A DNA stretch of 14,300 nucleotides, taken from positions 1-14,300 of the forward strand of contig JAUZQH010000011.1 of the NCBI GenBank assembly GCA_030951065.1. The letters are read 5' to 3'. Below, in pieces: positions 1 through 7,003 of this stretch. This DNA is from Mariprofundus sp. (GTDB taxonomy: Bacteria; Pseudomonadota; Zetaproteobacteria; Mariprofundales; Mariprofundaceae). Numbering within the stretch: the first letter of the stretch is position 1; each line of letters opens with the position of its first letter. Made by a program: the position numbers and the translations under genes. The notes beneath the pieces were generated by a model. It saw only the letters and a program-made list of their open reading frames with translations. It did no database searches and had not been told where the DNA came from.

Positions 1-44
1 CTGCTGGAAGTAACCAGCCGCAGCTGATTGATGGTAATGTTTAA
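1..44 (+). CDS. 3' tail of a gene lying left of the window (tentative)
   Basis: Frame 3 stays open from the left edge to a TAA at 42-44 and would end a protein in ...QPQLIDGNV. A strong intrinsic terminator begins seven bases later, so some + strand gene must end here. Frame 1 also stays open, to a TGA at 25-27, so the frame is not certain. Nothing can be said about function from 13 residues. Confidence 0.3.
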   Translation, partial: AGSNQPQLIDGNV

Positions 45-50
45 ATTCAA

Positions 51-83
51 CGGGGTGCCTTCTGCAAGGCACCCCGTTTTTTT
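51..83 (+). terminator. Rho-independent terminator
   Basis: A perfect 10-bp GC-rich stem (CGGGGTGCCT at 51-60 with AGGCACCCCG at 67-76) closes a six-base loop and is followed by seven T residues (77-83). There is no T run on the opposite strand, so it serves + strand transcription coming from the left and insulates the membrane-protein gene that follows. Confidence 0.93.
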
Positions 84-151
84 ACCATCATAATCAACCG
101 GCATAATTTCTGTTTGCGGGCAGCCCTTAACTGCTCCAGCATCTGCCTGCC

Positions 152-775
152 ATGCACGTTTTGAATCGATTTTATCCGCAACTGCTGGCCGGCCTGTTTT
201 TACTTTTTTTTATCTGGCTGGGCATTACCCCTGTTTCAAGGGATGTCTGGTTCGCCGAGATGGTTCCGGTTGTTGGCATTTTCAGTCTGCTGGTATTTTC
301 GTTCCGGTTTTTTCGATTCAGTAATATCGCCTATACTCTGATGGCATTCTGGCTGTTCTGGCATACGGTTGGTGGTCATTACACCTTTGCCAATGTTCCA
401 TTTCAGTGGATAACTGACCTGTTCGGTTTCGAGCGGAATCATTTTGATCGGGTGGGACACTTTATGGTTGGTTTTTATGCCTTTGCCATGGCGGAGTGGT
501 TACTGCGGAGAGGCTACTGCGGATTGCTGCTGGCTACGTTATTCAGCCTCTTTTTTATCATGAGTGTGGCTGCCGGGTACGAAATCGTTGAGTGGTGGTA
601 TGCCGTGGCTGATGGCGGTGATGCGGGCATTCAGTTTCTTGGTTCACAAGGCGATATTTGGGATGCACAAAAGGATATGCTGGCTGATACTCTGGGGGCG
701 ATCACATCACTGGTCGCATATTGGGTTATAAGACCTGATTTGAAGACGCGGAAAAACCGGACGCGTCATGGATAA
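152..775 (+). CDS. YjdF/DUF2238 family inner-membrane protein
   Basis: This is a 207-residue integral membrane protein of the DUF2238 (E. coli YjdF) family, whose biochemical role is not established. About six hydrophobic segments are visible near residues 11-29, 36-54, 58-74, 103-121, 124-142 and 178-195. Family signatures are in the expected order: GGHYT (74-78), RNHFDRVGHF (95-104), YEIVEW (143-148) and the FLGSQGDIWDAQKDM block (162-176), rich in Asp, His and Glu that could line an intramembrane site. The length is normal for the family. The start is the ATG at 152. No convincing Shine-Dalgarno precedes it, so the first few residues are uncertain. The gene stands alone after the terminator at 51-83. 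The C-terminus is a short basic tail (KTRKNRTRHG), probably cytoplasmic. Confidence 0.85.
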   Translation: MHVLNRFYPQLLAGLFLLFFIWLGITPVSRDVWFAEMVPVVGIFSLLVFSFRFFRFSNIAYTLMAFWLFWHTVGGHYTFANVPFQWITDLFGFERNHFDRVGHFMVGFYAFAMAEWLLRRGYCGLLLATLFSLFFIMSVAAGYEIVEWWYAVADGGDAGIQFLGSQGDIWDAQKDMLADTLGAITSLVAYWVIRPDLKTRKNRTRHG

Positions 776-923
776 GCCTTTCACCCTGAACAAGGAAGCG
801 CCCCCGGAAAACCGGACTGTGGCAGAGGCTTGATGGTACATGTGTTTTGCCGTTGCCCATGATGGACTGATATGCGAATGGCGGCAGTGGTTCAGTGCTT
901 CCTGAATGTATGCGAGGTGTACT

Positions 924-1313
924 ATGAAAACATTATTGGTTGCCTTTGCGGCAGGTTGTCTGGGGGCTCTTGCCAATAGTATTGCCGTCTGGCAATTCGG
1001 GTATTTCGACATTACCTCCTCATTTGGCGTTTCAATTGCGCCATCTTTAACACCGTCATGGCTTTATCCCCGTATTGTCTGGGGGGGCATTTGGGGGCTG
1101 CTTTTCATTTTGCCCGTATTACAATCAAAGCTGTGGTTAAAAGGCAGTGTCATGAGCCTGTTTCCTACCGCTGTTCAGTTATTTGTCGTGTTTCCTTTGC
1201 ACAATAAAGGCATAGCGGGGCTGGAACTGGGTTTGTATACACCGCTGTTTGTGTTGTTTTTCAACTGGCTATGGGGTGTGGTTACAGTATTCACAATAAA
1301 GTTTTCACGATGA
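924..1313 (+). CDS. Conserved four-helix membrane protein, unknown function
   Basis: This 129-residue protein has hydrophobic segments near residues 4-22, 51-67, 74-92 and 101-125, consistent with a small polytopic inner-membrane protein. The first segment is rich in small residues and could be mistaken for a signal peptide, but there is no clear cleavage site. The ATG at 924 is chosen because GAGG at 914-917 lies six bases upstream; an in-frame ATG at 906 lacks such a site. I recall similar uncharacterised proteins with a GALANS...LTPSWLYPR...WGGIWGLLF pattern, but I know no experimental function. It sits between the yjdF-like gene and rnpB on the same strand, 148 bp after the former, so a shared transcript is possible but not shown. 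I see no enzyme motif. Confidence 0.75.
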   Translation: MKTLLVAFAAGCLGALANSIAVWQFGYFDITSSFGVSIAPSLTPSWLYPRIVWGGIWGLLFILPVLQSKLWLKGSVMSLFPTAVQLFVVFPLHNKGIAGLELGLYTPLFVLFFNWLWGVVTVFTIKFSR

Positions 1314-1373
1314 CAATATAGAGCCTGATATTCCATGTCGTAACATCACAGTGCGTTTCTGTGAGAAAGTTTC

Positions 1374-1379
1374 TACACT
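1374..1379 (+). promoter_or_regulatory. Probable -10 element of the rnpB promoter
   Basis: TACACT at 1374-1379 matches the TATAAT consensus at four of six positions and lies about seven bases before the predicted 5' end of the RNase P RNA. The bases between (GCCCGC) form a GC-rich discriminator, typical of stringently controlled stable-RNA promoters. No good -35 hexamer stands at the expected spacing, so the call is moderate. Confidence 0.45.
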
Positions 1380-1385
1380 TGCCCG

Positions 1386-1764
<379 letters not shown>

Positions 1765-1814
1765 TAATACCTGGCAGGATACCGGTAGGCTTGGCATACC
1801 ACGGAGGATTATTC

Positions 1815-2342
1815 ATGAGTCTAAGCTTTTCGGATGCAGCCAAAGCCAAGCAGTTGCGGGAGTACTTCAACCGTCATGGCCGTATCTATATTGTCGTGGA
1901 TGCAACCAGAGATGAAGTGATTGTACCGGAAAGCCTGAGTGGTGATCCGGCCCTCAGGCTGGTTCTCAATGTGCGTATGCCACAGCCGATTCAGATTCAT
2001 GACGATATCCTGCATTCCGATTTTTCTTTTTCCGGACAGATATTTTCGTGCCGGATTCCGATGCATACCATCTGGGCTGCCTATCTTCCCGACGGGGATC
2101 TCGAACAGGGCATTATCTGGGATGACAGCGTGCCTGAAATGATTAAAGCCATTGTGCAGGCTGTGCGCAGCAATATGTCCGATGAAGCTGTGCAGGCATT
2201 GAAGGATAAAAAGGAACAAGATGAAACAGGTGATGCAGCAGTTGTTACTGCCACGATCTCCTTCATTGAAGGCGGCGGCGGTGACAGAAAAGAAGAAGAC
2301 CGGAGCGCCAGAAAAACCAATCATTTGCGGTTGGTGAAATAA
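1815..2342 (+). CDS. sspB: SspB-type ClpXP protease specificity-enhancing factor
   Basis: SspB is a cytosolic adaptor that binds ssrA-tagged polypeptides from stalled ribosomes and delivers them to ClpXP. The 175-residue product has a globular part at about residues 1-105. It includes the IYIVVDAT...VIVPES and LRLVLNVRM strands and the FSGQIFSCRIPMHTIWAAY block, matching the SspB substrate-binding fold. A charged, low-complexity linker follows (about 125-168), then the C-terminal pentapeptide LRLVK, nearly identical to the LRVVK tail by which SspB docks on the ClpX N-domain. E. coli SspB is 165 residues. The start ATG at 1815 is fixed by GGAGG at 1803-1807; an upstream in-frame ATG lies inside rnpB and is rejected. 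The stop shares its last base with the ATG of the next gene, indicating translational coupling. The N-terminal region is diverged, but the tail makes the call solid. Confidence 0.85.
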   Translation: MSLSFSDAAKAKQLREYFNRHGRIYIVVDATRDEVIVPESLSGDPALRLVLNVRMPQPIQIHDDILHSDFSFSGQIFSCRIPMHTIWAAYLPDGDLEQGIIWDDSVPEMIKAIVQAVRSNMSDEAVQALKDKKEQDETGDAAVVTATISFIEGGGGDRKEEDRSARKTNHLRLVK

Positions 2343-3028
2343 TGTATTGCCGGGAGCGCTTGCACATATGGATGCTTGCTGCCTGCATGCTGTTATGTGC
2401 CCAGCCATCCGCATTTGCAGAAGAACCGGATACGCGTATGCAGATCGCTGTGATAGCGGCCACGCAGGGGGTTGAGGTGCGCTGGCTGCATGCCAATATC
2501 CAGAGGGCTGCAACGATGGCGTTGCCACAGCTGTGGAACAGGCTCATCCCCCGGCATGCTCACGGTCTGATTCCAAAAAAAGTGAATGCAATCCGCTTTT
2601 TGAAGAAGGCAGTACCAACGGAAAAAGGCGTCAATATCATCTTTGACCAGAGGCGGGTATTGAGCTACCTGAAAAACAACAATGTCCCTTATTATGTTGA
2701 ACAGTCCGTTGGACATTCGGAAACAGGCTCTCAAATTCCCGGTCCGGTTGTTGATGGACATTCCGGACAGGCACCACTAGCCCAGACAGTGGGGAGAAGC
2801 GGTTTGCTTACCATACAGCGGCAGGCATCTTTGCCGGAGCAGGTGTTGTTCGAGGATGATCTGGGGCGTGATCCGCATGTCGTCACCCTGTTGCTGAGAC
2901 AGGTCAACAGACAGGGTCGACAATATCGCTTGAGCTTGAAGGGTCCAGATGATCAGTGGCTGTTTGAATGGATCAAACGCAGAGGCATGACGCTCACGGC
3001 GTCTGTAGAAGGCTGGGTGGTGCGCTGA
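2342..3028 (+). CDS. Exported DUF2066-like protein, unknown function
   Basis: This is a 228-residue protein with a probable Sec signal peptide: basic start, hydrophobic stretch at about 10-22, and a cleavage site after AFA near residue 26. The mature product is therefore likely periplasmic or envelope-located. The body resembles DUF2066, proteins I recall near hda and purine-synthesis genes in gammaproteobacteria. Recognisable parts are MALPQLWNRLIP (around 60) and VNIIFDQRRVLSYLKNNNVPYYVEQ (around 96-120). No catalytic motif is visible. The start ATG overlaps the sspB stop (TAATG), and the stop lies seven bases before the phosphatidyltransferase start, so the gene is clearly inside an operon. 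An alternative in-frame ATG at residue 11 would shorten the signal peptide. The family assignment is from memory of the pattern and is moderate. Confidence 0.6.
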   Translation: MYCRERLHIWMLAACMLLCAQPSAFAEEPDTRMQIAVIAATQGVEVRWLHANIQRAATMALPQLWNRLIPRHAHGLIPKKVNAIRFLKKAVPTEKGVNIIFDQRRVLSYLKNNNVPYYVEQSVGHSETGSQIPGPVVDGHSGQAPLAQTVGRSGLLTIQRQASLPEQVLFEDDLGRDPHVVTLLLRQVNRQGRQYRLSLKGPDDQWLFEWIKRRGMTLTASVEGWVVR

Positions 3029-3035
3029 TATATCC

Positions 3036-3596
3036 ATGATACAGGATCGGATCCTAAATATCCCCAATATTCTGACGCTGGCGCGTATCATCATTACGCC
3101 ATTTATTGTCTATGCTATTATCGAGCATCAACCGGTGCTTGCACTGATACTGATGGGCATCGCCGGTATTACAGATATGCTTGATGGCGCTATTGCCCGC
3201 TATTTCAATCAGCGCAGTGTTGTTGGTGCCTATATGGATCCTCTGGCGGACAAACTGATGCTGATCAGTACAATCGTGTCCCTCTATTTTATCGGGCAGT
3301 TGCCGTTGTTCCTGTTTCTGGCCGTCGTATTCCGGGATATGATTATCATGGTAGGTGCACTCGCCTATGAGATGGTGACACACAAACTGGAAATGCAGCC
3401 GAGCATGTCTTCCAAAATTACGACCTTTTTACAGATCATGCTGGTGTTGACAGTGTTGTCTGAACTGGCATGGCAGTGGCCGGGTAATTTGATTCTTCAG
3501 GCCATGATCTGGCTGACCTTTGCGTTCACCTGTGTTTCCGGCATTCAGTATATGATTGTCTGGACGCGCAAAGCTGTCACGGCTGAAGACAGTTAA
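3036..3596 (+). CDS. CDP-alcohol phosphatidyltransferase (PgsA type)
   Basis: This 186-residue inner-membrane enzyme carries the complete family signature D-x2-D-G-x2-A-R-x8-G-x3-D-x3-D: Asp47, Asp50, Gly51, Ala54, Arg55, Gly64, Asp68 and Asp72. These residues bind the divalent metals and CDP-diacylglycerol. The N-terminal NIPNILTLARIIITPFI stretch is typical of phosphatidylglycerophosphate synthase, which makes PGP from CDP-diacylglycerol and glycerol-3-phosphate, but also occurs in single-domain cardiolipin synthases. Substrate is therefore not settled. About six transmembrane helices follow the expected pattern, and the length matches PgsA (about 180-200). The start ATG at 3036 lies seven bases after the preceding stop and has only a weak ribosome site, suggesting coupled translation. 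Downstream, the operon is interrupted by the fold-back element at 3600-3780. Confidence 0.85.
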   Translation: MIQDRILNIPNILTLARIIITPFIVYAIIEHQPVLALILMGIAGITDMLDGAIARYFNQRSVVGAYMDPLADKLMLISTIVSLYFIGQLPLFLFLAVVFRDMIIMVGALAYEMVTHKLEMQPSMSSKITTFLQIMLVLTVLSELAWQWPGNLILQAMIWLTFAFTCVSGIQYMIVWTRKAVTAEDS

Positions 3597-3599
3597 GTA

Positions 3600-3780
3600 T
3601 GGGGCCTGTTCACACTAATTTTGATCGAAGCGCTGCTGTCCCAAATGAGGCCAGTCAAGGCGCGAGGAGTGAAGTTTGGTGAATCCAAACAAACGACAAG
3701 CAACGCTGAATGGCCTCATTTGGGGCGCAACAAAAGTGGCTATTTTTCGCTACGGCCAAAATTAGCGTGAACAAGCCCTA
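3600..3780. repeat. Fold-back (MITE-like) element before hda
   Basis: The whole intergenic stretch is an imperfect inverted repeat. The outer arms 3600-3632 and 3748-3780 agree at 27 of 33 positions when one is reverse-complemented (GGGC-Y-TGTTCAC-R-CTAATTTTG core). Inner arms CCCAAATGAGGCCA (3640-3653) and its complement (3711-3724) match over 14 bp. The centre is a perfect hairpin, GTTTGG-TGAAT-CCAAAC (3674-3690). The right arm carries about 24 extra bases, AT-rich in part, between outer and inner stems. There is no open reading frame of note. Features resemble a miniature inverted-repeat transposable element; TA dinucleotides stand at or near both ends (3598-3599 and 3779-3780). It ends exactly where the hda ORF begins. 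Confidence 0.75.
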
Positions 3781-4503
3781 ATGCGCAAGGAAAACCAACT
3801 AAGACTGCAGATGCAACTGCCTCCGGTGTATGATTATGGCACCTGGATCAGGCATGCAGGTGTGGAGAATGCCTGCAACGCTCTGGCCCTGTGGAGTGTG
3901 CATGGCGGCACAATCTGGCTTGCTTCAGATGTTGTCGCAGGCAAAAGTCATCTGCTACGCACATTTGCTGCTGATTTATCCACTGTCGGTATGCTGAATG
4001 TGATGGGCGATTCAAACACTTACAATTGCAATAGTCGGCAGTTGGCCCGGCAATGGGTGGAGGTGCTGGAGAACCGCAGCCACTGGCTTATAGATATGCC
4101 CGCTGGCGATATTCCCCGCTCAGTCGCTCTTGGTCTGTTCCACCTTCTCGAACGGGCACGTGAGTTGCAGCGCCCTGTTGTGGTTGCCTGGCGCGGTCAG
4201 ACGGATACTTTGCCGCCGGAATTATCTTCACGACTGTTGGCCATGGAAAAAATCGATATGGCCCCGCCTGCCGATGATGAGGCCTTGCTTCAGGTATTAT
4301 GTTCCAGCGCGGGAAATCTGCAGTGGGATATACGCGAACAGGTGTTGCAAGCCATGCTGATCTATTTGCCACGGCAACTGGATGTACTGGCCCCTGCATT
4401 AAAAGAACTGGAAGCCCTGTCATTTGAACAGAAGCACAAGCCGGGGCCGGCCTGGGTCAAACAGCAGCTTGCCCGCATTGCCGGGCAGCTTCATCCATCA
4501 TGA
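3781..4503 (+). CDS. hda: Hda-like DnaA-related AAA+ regulator of replication initiation
   Basis: Hda acts with the DNA-loaded sliding clamp to make DnaA hydrolyse its bound ATP, preventing re-initiation. The 240-residue protein is the size of E. coli Hda and lacks the DnaA DNA-binding domain. Visible motifs are a Walker A (SDVVAGKSHLL, GKS at 54-56), a Walker-B-like WLIDM (102-106), the box VII sequence LPPELSSRL with the probable arginine finger Arg151, and a sensor-2-like PRQLDVL (Arg198). Residues 6-11, QLRLQM, resemble the clamp-binding motif near the Hda N-terminus (QLSLPL in E. coli). This supports the ATG at 3781 over the ATG at residue 11. That start has no Shine-Dalgarno, because the fold-back element lies immediately upstream. 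The second acidic residue usual in Walker B is not conserved, consistent with a degenerate ATPase. Transcription probably comes from the rnpB-sspB-pgsA direction. Confidence 0.82.
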   Translation: MRKENQLRLQMQLPPVYDYGTWIRHAGVENACNALALWSVHGGTIWLASDVVAGKSHLLRTFAADLSTVGMLNVMGDSNTYNCNSRQLARQWVEVLENRSHWLIDMPAGDIPRSVALGLFHLLERARELQRPVVVAWRGQTDTLPPELSSRLLAMEKIDMAPPADDEALLQVLCSSAGNLQWDIREQVLQAMLIYLPRQLDVLAPALKELEALSFEQKHKPGPAWVKQQLARIAGQLHPS

Positions 4504-4563
4504 CTTAAATAGAAAAGACAACATGCATGAAAAAATGCAACCAAAGGCTATTTGTTCGGAAGC

Positions 4564-4623
4564 ACGAATAACCACCGGAATATAGTCAGTGGCTATTCGT
4601 ACAACATAGAAAGGCCTTTCTAT
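4564..4623. repeat. Two inverted repeats between convergent genes
   Basis: ACGAATAACCAC (4564-4575) faces GTGGCTATTCGT (4589-4600), a 12-bp stem with one A:C mismatch as + strand RNA, which becomes a G:U pair in - strand RNA. Next is an 18-bp perfect palindrome, ATAGAAAGGCCTTTCTAT (4606-4623), directly after the stop of the outer-membrane gene. Neither has a proper T run. They may mark the 3' ends of hda and/or the barrel gene by stabilising or terminating transcripts, but they are not canonical terminators. Confidence 0.5.
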
Positions 4624-4624
4624 T

Positions 4625-5290
4625 CTAGAACTTCCAGTTAAAGCCTACGGCCACAACAGGATAAAATCTGAAATTGTTCAATGCATCATCCAGTTTTTTC
4701 TGTTCTGCAGCAAGACTGGCACTTAATCCGGGTACGGTTCTGCTGGTGGCAAGCGATGTTTTGGGTTTGCCCTGATAGAGCGCGCCTACTTCAAAGCTGA
4801 AGCCAAACGGGCTACCGCTTGAAATTGCGTCGCCCCAGCCAATACCCAGATATGGAGCAAAGTTATTGAAATCAATGGAGCCATTCACAGAGCCAACCTG
4901 TGCAGAGGTATACGTGACACCGTTGAAGGTGAATGTGCCGGCCGGGGCAGGTCTACCGGTGATATCGACTTTATTGCCATTGTAGTAAAGACCGCCACTG
5001 ATGCGGAATTTGCCGGCAAACGGGTAAATATCGGCAATCGCACCCGCAGTAAATAATTTCAGCTTTCCATCATAAGTCACCTGGGTGTCGGTAATGGTTT
5101 TATTAAAATTAAAGCCGTTCAGTTGCAATCGGACATTCATCAGCATCGGCACGACATTGGTGGTTAATTCCACGCCAGCACCAAGTGTCGATGCCTTGGC
5201 AGCTATAGCCAGACCTCCGGCCTGAGCATTCTGCGTTGATATCATCAATCCTGCGGCTAATGCCACCGTCCATATTGGTTTCATTCGCAT
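4625..5290 (-). CDS. Outer-membrane beta-barrel protein, unknown function
   Basis: This is a 221-residue precursor with a classical signal peptide (MRMKPIWTVALAAGLMIS..., cleavage after NAQA at 24). The mature part alternates hydrophobic and polar residues, contains many Gly, Asn and aromatic residues, and ends in GFNWKF, the terminal-Phe signal recognised by the BAM assembly machinery. The size suggests an eight- to ten-stranded barrel. I cannot assign it to OmpW or another named family with confidence, although the layout is similar. The start ATG at 5290 follows AAGGGG (5305-5300) by nine bases; an ATG two codons later is possible. A near-consensus promoter lies just upstream, so strong expression is likely. 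It is transcribed alone, converging on hda. Confidence 0.8.
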   Translation of the reverse strand: MRMKPIWTVALAAGLMISTQNAQAGGLAIAAKASTLGAGVELTTNVVPMLMNVRLQLNGFNFNKTITDTQVTYDGKLKLFTAGAIADIYPFAGKFRISGGLYYNGNKVDITGRPAPAGTFTFNGVTYTSAQVGSVNGSIDFNNFAPYLGIGWGDAISSGSPFGFSFEVGALYQGKPKTSLATSRTVPGLSASLAAEQKKLDDALNNFRFYPVVAVGFNWKF

Positions 5291-5325
5291 TGTTTATTTC
5301 CCCTTATGTTGTAAACAGACAAGCT

Positions 5326-5354
5326 TTTATAGTTCGGTTTTTATTCGATGTCAA
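5326..5354 (-). promoter_or_regulatory. Near-consensus sigma70 promoter for the barrel protein gene
   Basis: Read on the - strand, TTGACA (5354-5349) and TATAAA (5331-5326) are separated by exactly 17 bases. The -35 is a perfect match and the -10 matches at five of six positions. Transcription would start near 5319, giving a leader of about 30 nt that contains the AAGGGG ribosome site. It is the best promoter match noticed in the window and lies after the trmFO stop, making the barrel gene independent of trmFO. Confidence 0.85.
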
Positions 5355-5437
5355 AACTCTTTTCTGGCTTAATCGTCGATCTGCACTGGTATGAAGCAGT
5401 ATCGGATTCCAAATATTTCTGGCACGGACGGCTAAAG

Positions 5438-6790
5438 TCACTTGCTTTCCAACCACATATCCAATGCATCCAAAGCACGATCCGAGACTGACCGCCGCCG
5501 CTCGGCACGCGAGAAACGGCGTTTTCCTTCACGTTTTTTTCCCGGTGGCAGCAAGCCGAAATTGATATTCATAGGCTGAAAATCTTCCGCGCGCGTTTGT
5601 GATATATGCTCCAGCAATGCACCGTGCGCGGTAATTTCCGGTGGCGCATCCGGTTCTTCACCTTTAGCCATAGCAGCCAGAAAACGGCCAGCCATCAGCC
5701 CCATGGATGCGGATTCCACATAGCCTTCCACACCGGTAATCTGACCGGCAAACAGAATACGGGGATTACTCTTTAATCGCAGCATACCATCGAGCAGGGC
5801 AGGAGATTTGATAAATGTATTACGGTGTAATGATCCCAGACGGAAAAATTCAGCATGCTCCAGCCCCGGAATCATTGAAAAGACACGTTTTTGCTCTCCA
5901 TATGTCATTTTTGTCTGGAACCCGACCATGTTCAATAACGAACCCATGCGGTTATCGCGTCTAAGCTGCACTACGGCATAGGCTTTTTCGCCGCTTTCCG
6001 GATGGTCTAATCCAACCGGTTTCATCGGCCCGAAACGGGGCGTGTCTTCACCGCGTTCAGCCATTTCCTCAATCGGCATACAACCTTCAAAAAACGGGAT
6101 ATCCTCGAAATCCTTGAATGCGACCTTCTCTGCATTGACCAGTTCTCTGATAAATGCCTTGTATTGCTCAGCATTCATCGGGCAATTGAGATAATCGCCC
6201 GCCTCACCTTCAGCTACATTTTTATCGTAGCGGTTCTTCCAGTAGCAGATGTCCATATTAATCGATTCAGCATCAATCACCGGCGCAATGGCATCGAAGA
6301 AGCAAAGGCGATCTTCACCGGTCAGTTCGCGAATCTGTTCGTACAGGGCATCGGAAGTCAGTGGGCCTGACGCGATCAACACCAGCCCTTCGGTTGGGAT
6401 TTCCGTCACTTCGCCTTCGACGAATTCGATCAGCGGTTCGGCTTTGAGTTTTTCAGTCACCAGTTCGGCAAATTGTTCACGGTCTACTGCGAGCGCTGTG
6501 CCGGCTGGAATACGTGCTGCATCGCCACAGCTCATGATCAGCGAATCCATACGGCGCATCTCTTCATGCAAAAGCCCTACAGCATTTTCCAGATGGTCGG
6601 CACGGAAGGTATTGGAGCAAACCAGTTCAGCGCATTTGCCGCTATGATGTGCCGGTGTCATTTTAATCGGACGCATTTCGTGCAGCCGTACCGGCACCCC
6701 GCGTCGGGCCAGCTGCCAGGCCGCTTCGGAACCGGCCAGTCCGGCTCCGATGATGGTGACTGTTTGAATTTCGGACGATGTTTTATTCAT
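5438..6790 (-). CDS. trmFO: Methylenetetrahydrofolate-tRNA (uracil-54-C5)-methyltransferase TrmFO
   Basis: TrmFO makes 5-methyluridine at position 54 of the tRNA T-loop, using methylene-THF as carbon donor and FADH2 as reductant, rather than SAM as TrmA does. The 450-residue protein has the N-terminal FAD dinucleotide motif GAGLAG (15-20) and the hallmark block [27 protein letters not shown] (57-83). It also has [15 protein letters not shown] (234-247) and the C-terminal FAD segment [18 protein letters not shown]. Cys58 and Cys237 correspond to the two functional cysteines known from the Bacillus enzyme (Cys53 and Cys226). The length is full. The start is the ATG at 6790, with only a weak, close AGG upstream. 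The promoter must lie within or beyond the fold-back element at 6800-6957. The enzyme is common in Firmicutes and alphaproteobacteria and unusual beside Hda and SspB. Confidence 0.97.
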   Translation of the reverse strand: MNKTSSEIQTVTIIGAGLAGSEAAWQLARRGVPVRLHEMRPIKMTPAHHSGKCAELVCSNTFRADHLENAVGLLHEEMRRMDSLIMSCGDAARIPAGTALAVDREQFAELVTEKLKAEPLIEFVEGEVTEIPTEGLVLIASGPLTSDALYEQIRELTGEDRLCFFDAIAPVIDAESINMDICYWKNRYDKNVAEGEAGDYLNCPMNAEQYKAFIRELVNAEKVAFKDFEDIPFFEGCMPIEEMAERGEDTPRFGPMKPVGLDHPESGEKAYAVVQLRRDNRMGSLLNMVGFQTKMTYGEQKRVFSMIPGLEHAEFFRLGSLHRNTFIKSPALLDGMLRLKSNPRILFAGQITGVEGYVESASMGLMAGRFLAAMAKGEEPDAPPEITAHGALLEHISQTRAEDFQPMNINFGLLPPGKKREGKRRFSRAERRRSVSDRALDALDMWLESK

Positions 6791-6799
6791 GCCTGCAAT

Positions 6800-6957
6800 C
6801 TAGAGAGATGCTGATTTATTGCCATCCTGGCAAAAATCAGTCCGCTCAGGCAAAAGCGTGGTTTTGCCATCGCTTACAAATCAGGCACTTACGCGCCTGA
6901 TTTGGCAGGCCGTCCATGGCCTGCACGGAAACACTGATTTAATCAGCGCTTCCCTAG
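6800..6957. repeat. Second fold-back element with five hairpins, upstream of trmFO
   Basis: The ends are imperfect inverted repeats beginning with CTAG: 6800-6818 agrees with the complement of the right end at 14 of 19 positions, sharing GCTGATT. Inside are successive hairpins. 6811-6840 has 12 bp with one bulge. 6849-6868 has seven bp (GGCAAAA/TTTTGCC). 6877-6904 has a perfect ten bp (CAAATCAGGC/GCCTGATTTG). 6905-6924 has seven bp (GCAGGCC/GGCCTGC). 6934-6946 is a palindrome, CTGATT-T-AATCAG. The word CTGATT or its complement occurs six times. There is no coding sequence. CTAG at both ends fits a target duplication of the kind made by some IS5-family elements, so this is probably a MITE. It lies ten bases from the trmFO start codon. 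Confidence 0.72.
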
Positions 6958-7003
6958 GCTGTTACCGGACTCAGAGCCATCCCAATGCGTTATTTGTTGC
7001 ATG

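Noticed and set aside
768..833. 21-codon ORF overlapping the end of the YjdF-like gene, followed by an overlapping nine-codon ORF
   Set aside because: There is no convincing ribosome site and no recognisable sequence; too short to support as a gene or leader peptide.
6164..6814. Several + strand ORFs of 68-132 codons
   Set aside because: All lie antisense to trmFO, which is full length with all its motifs.
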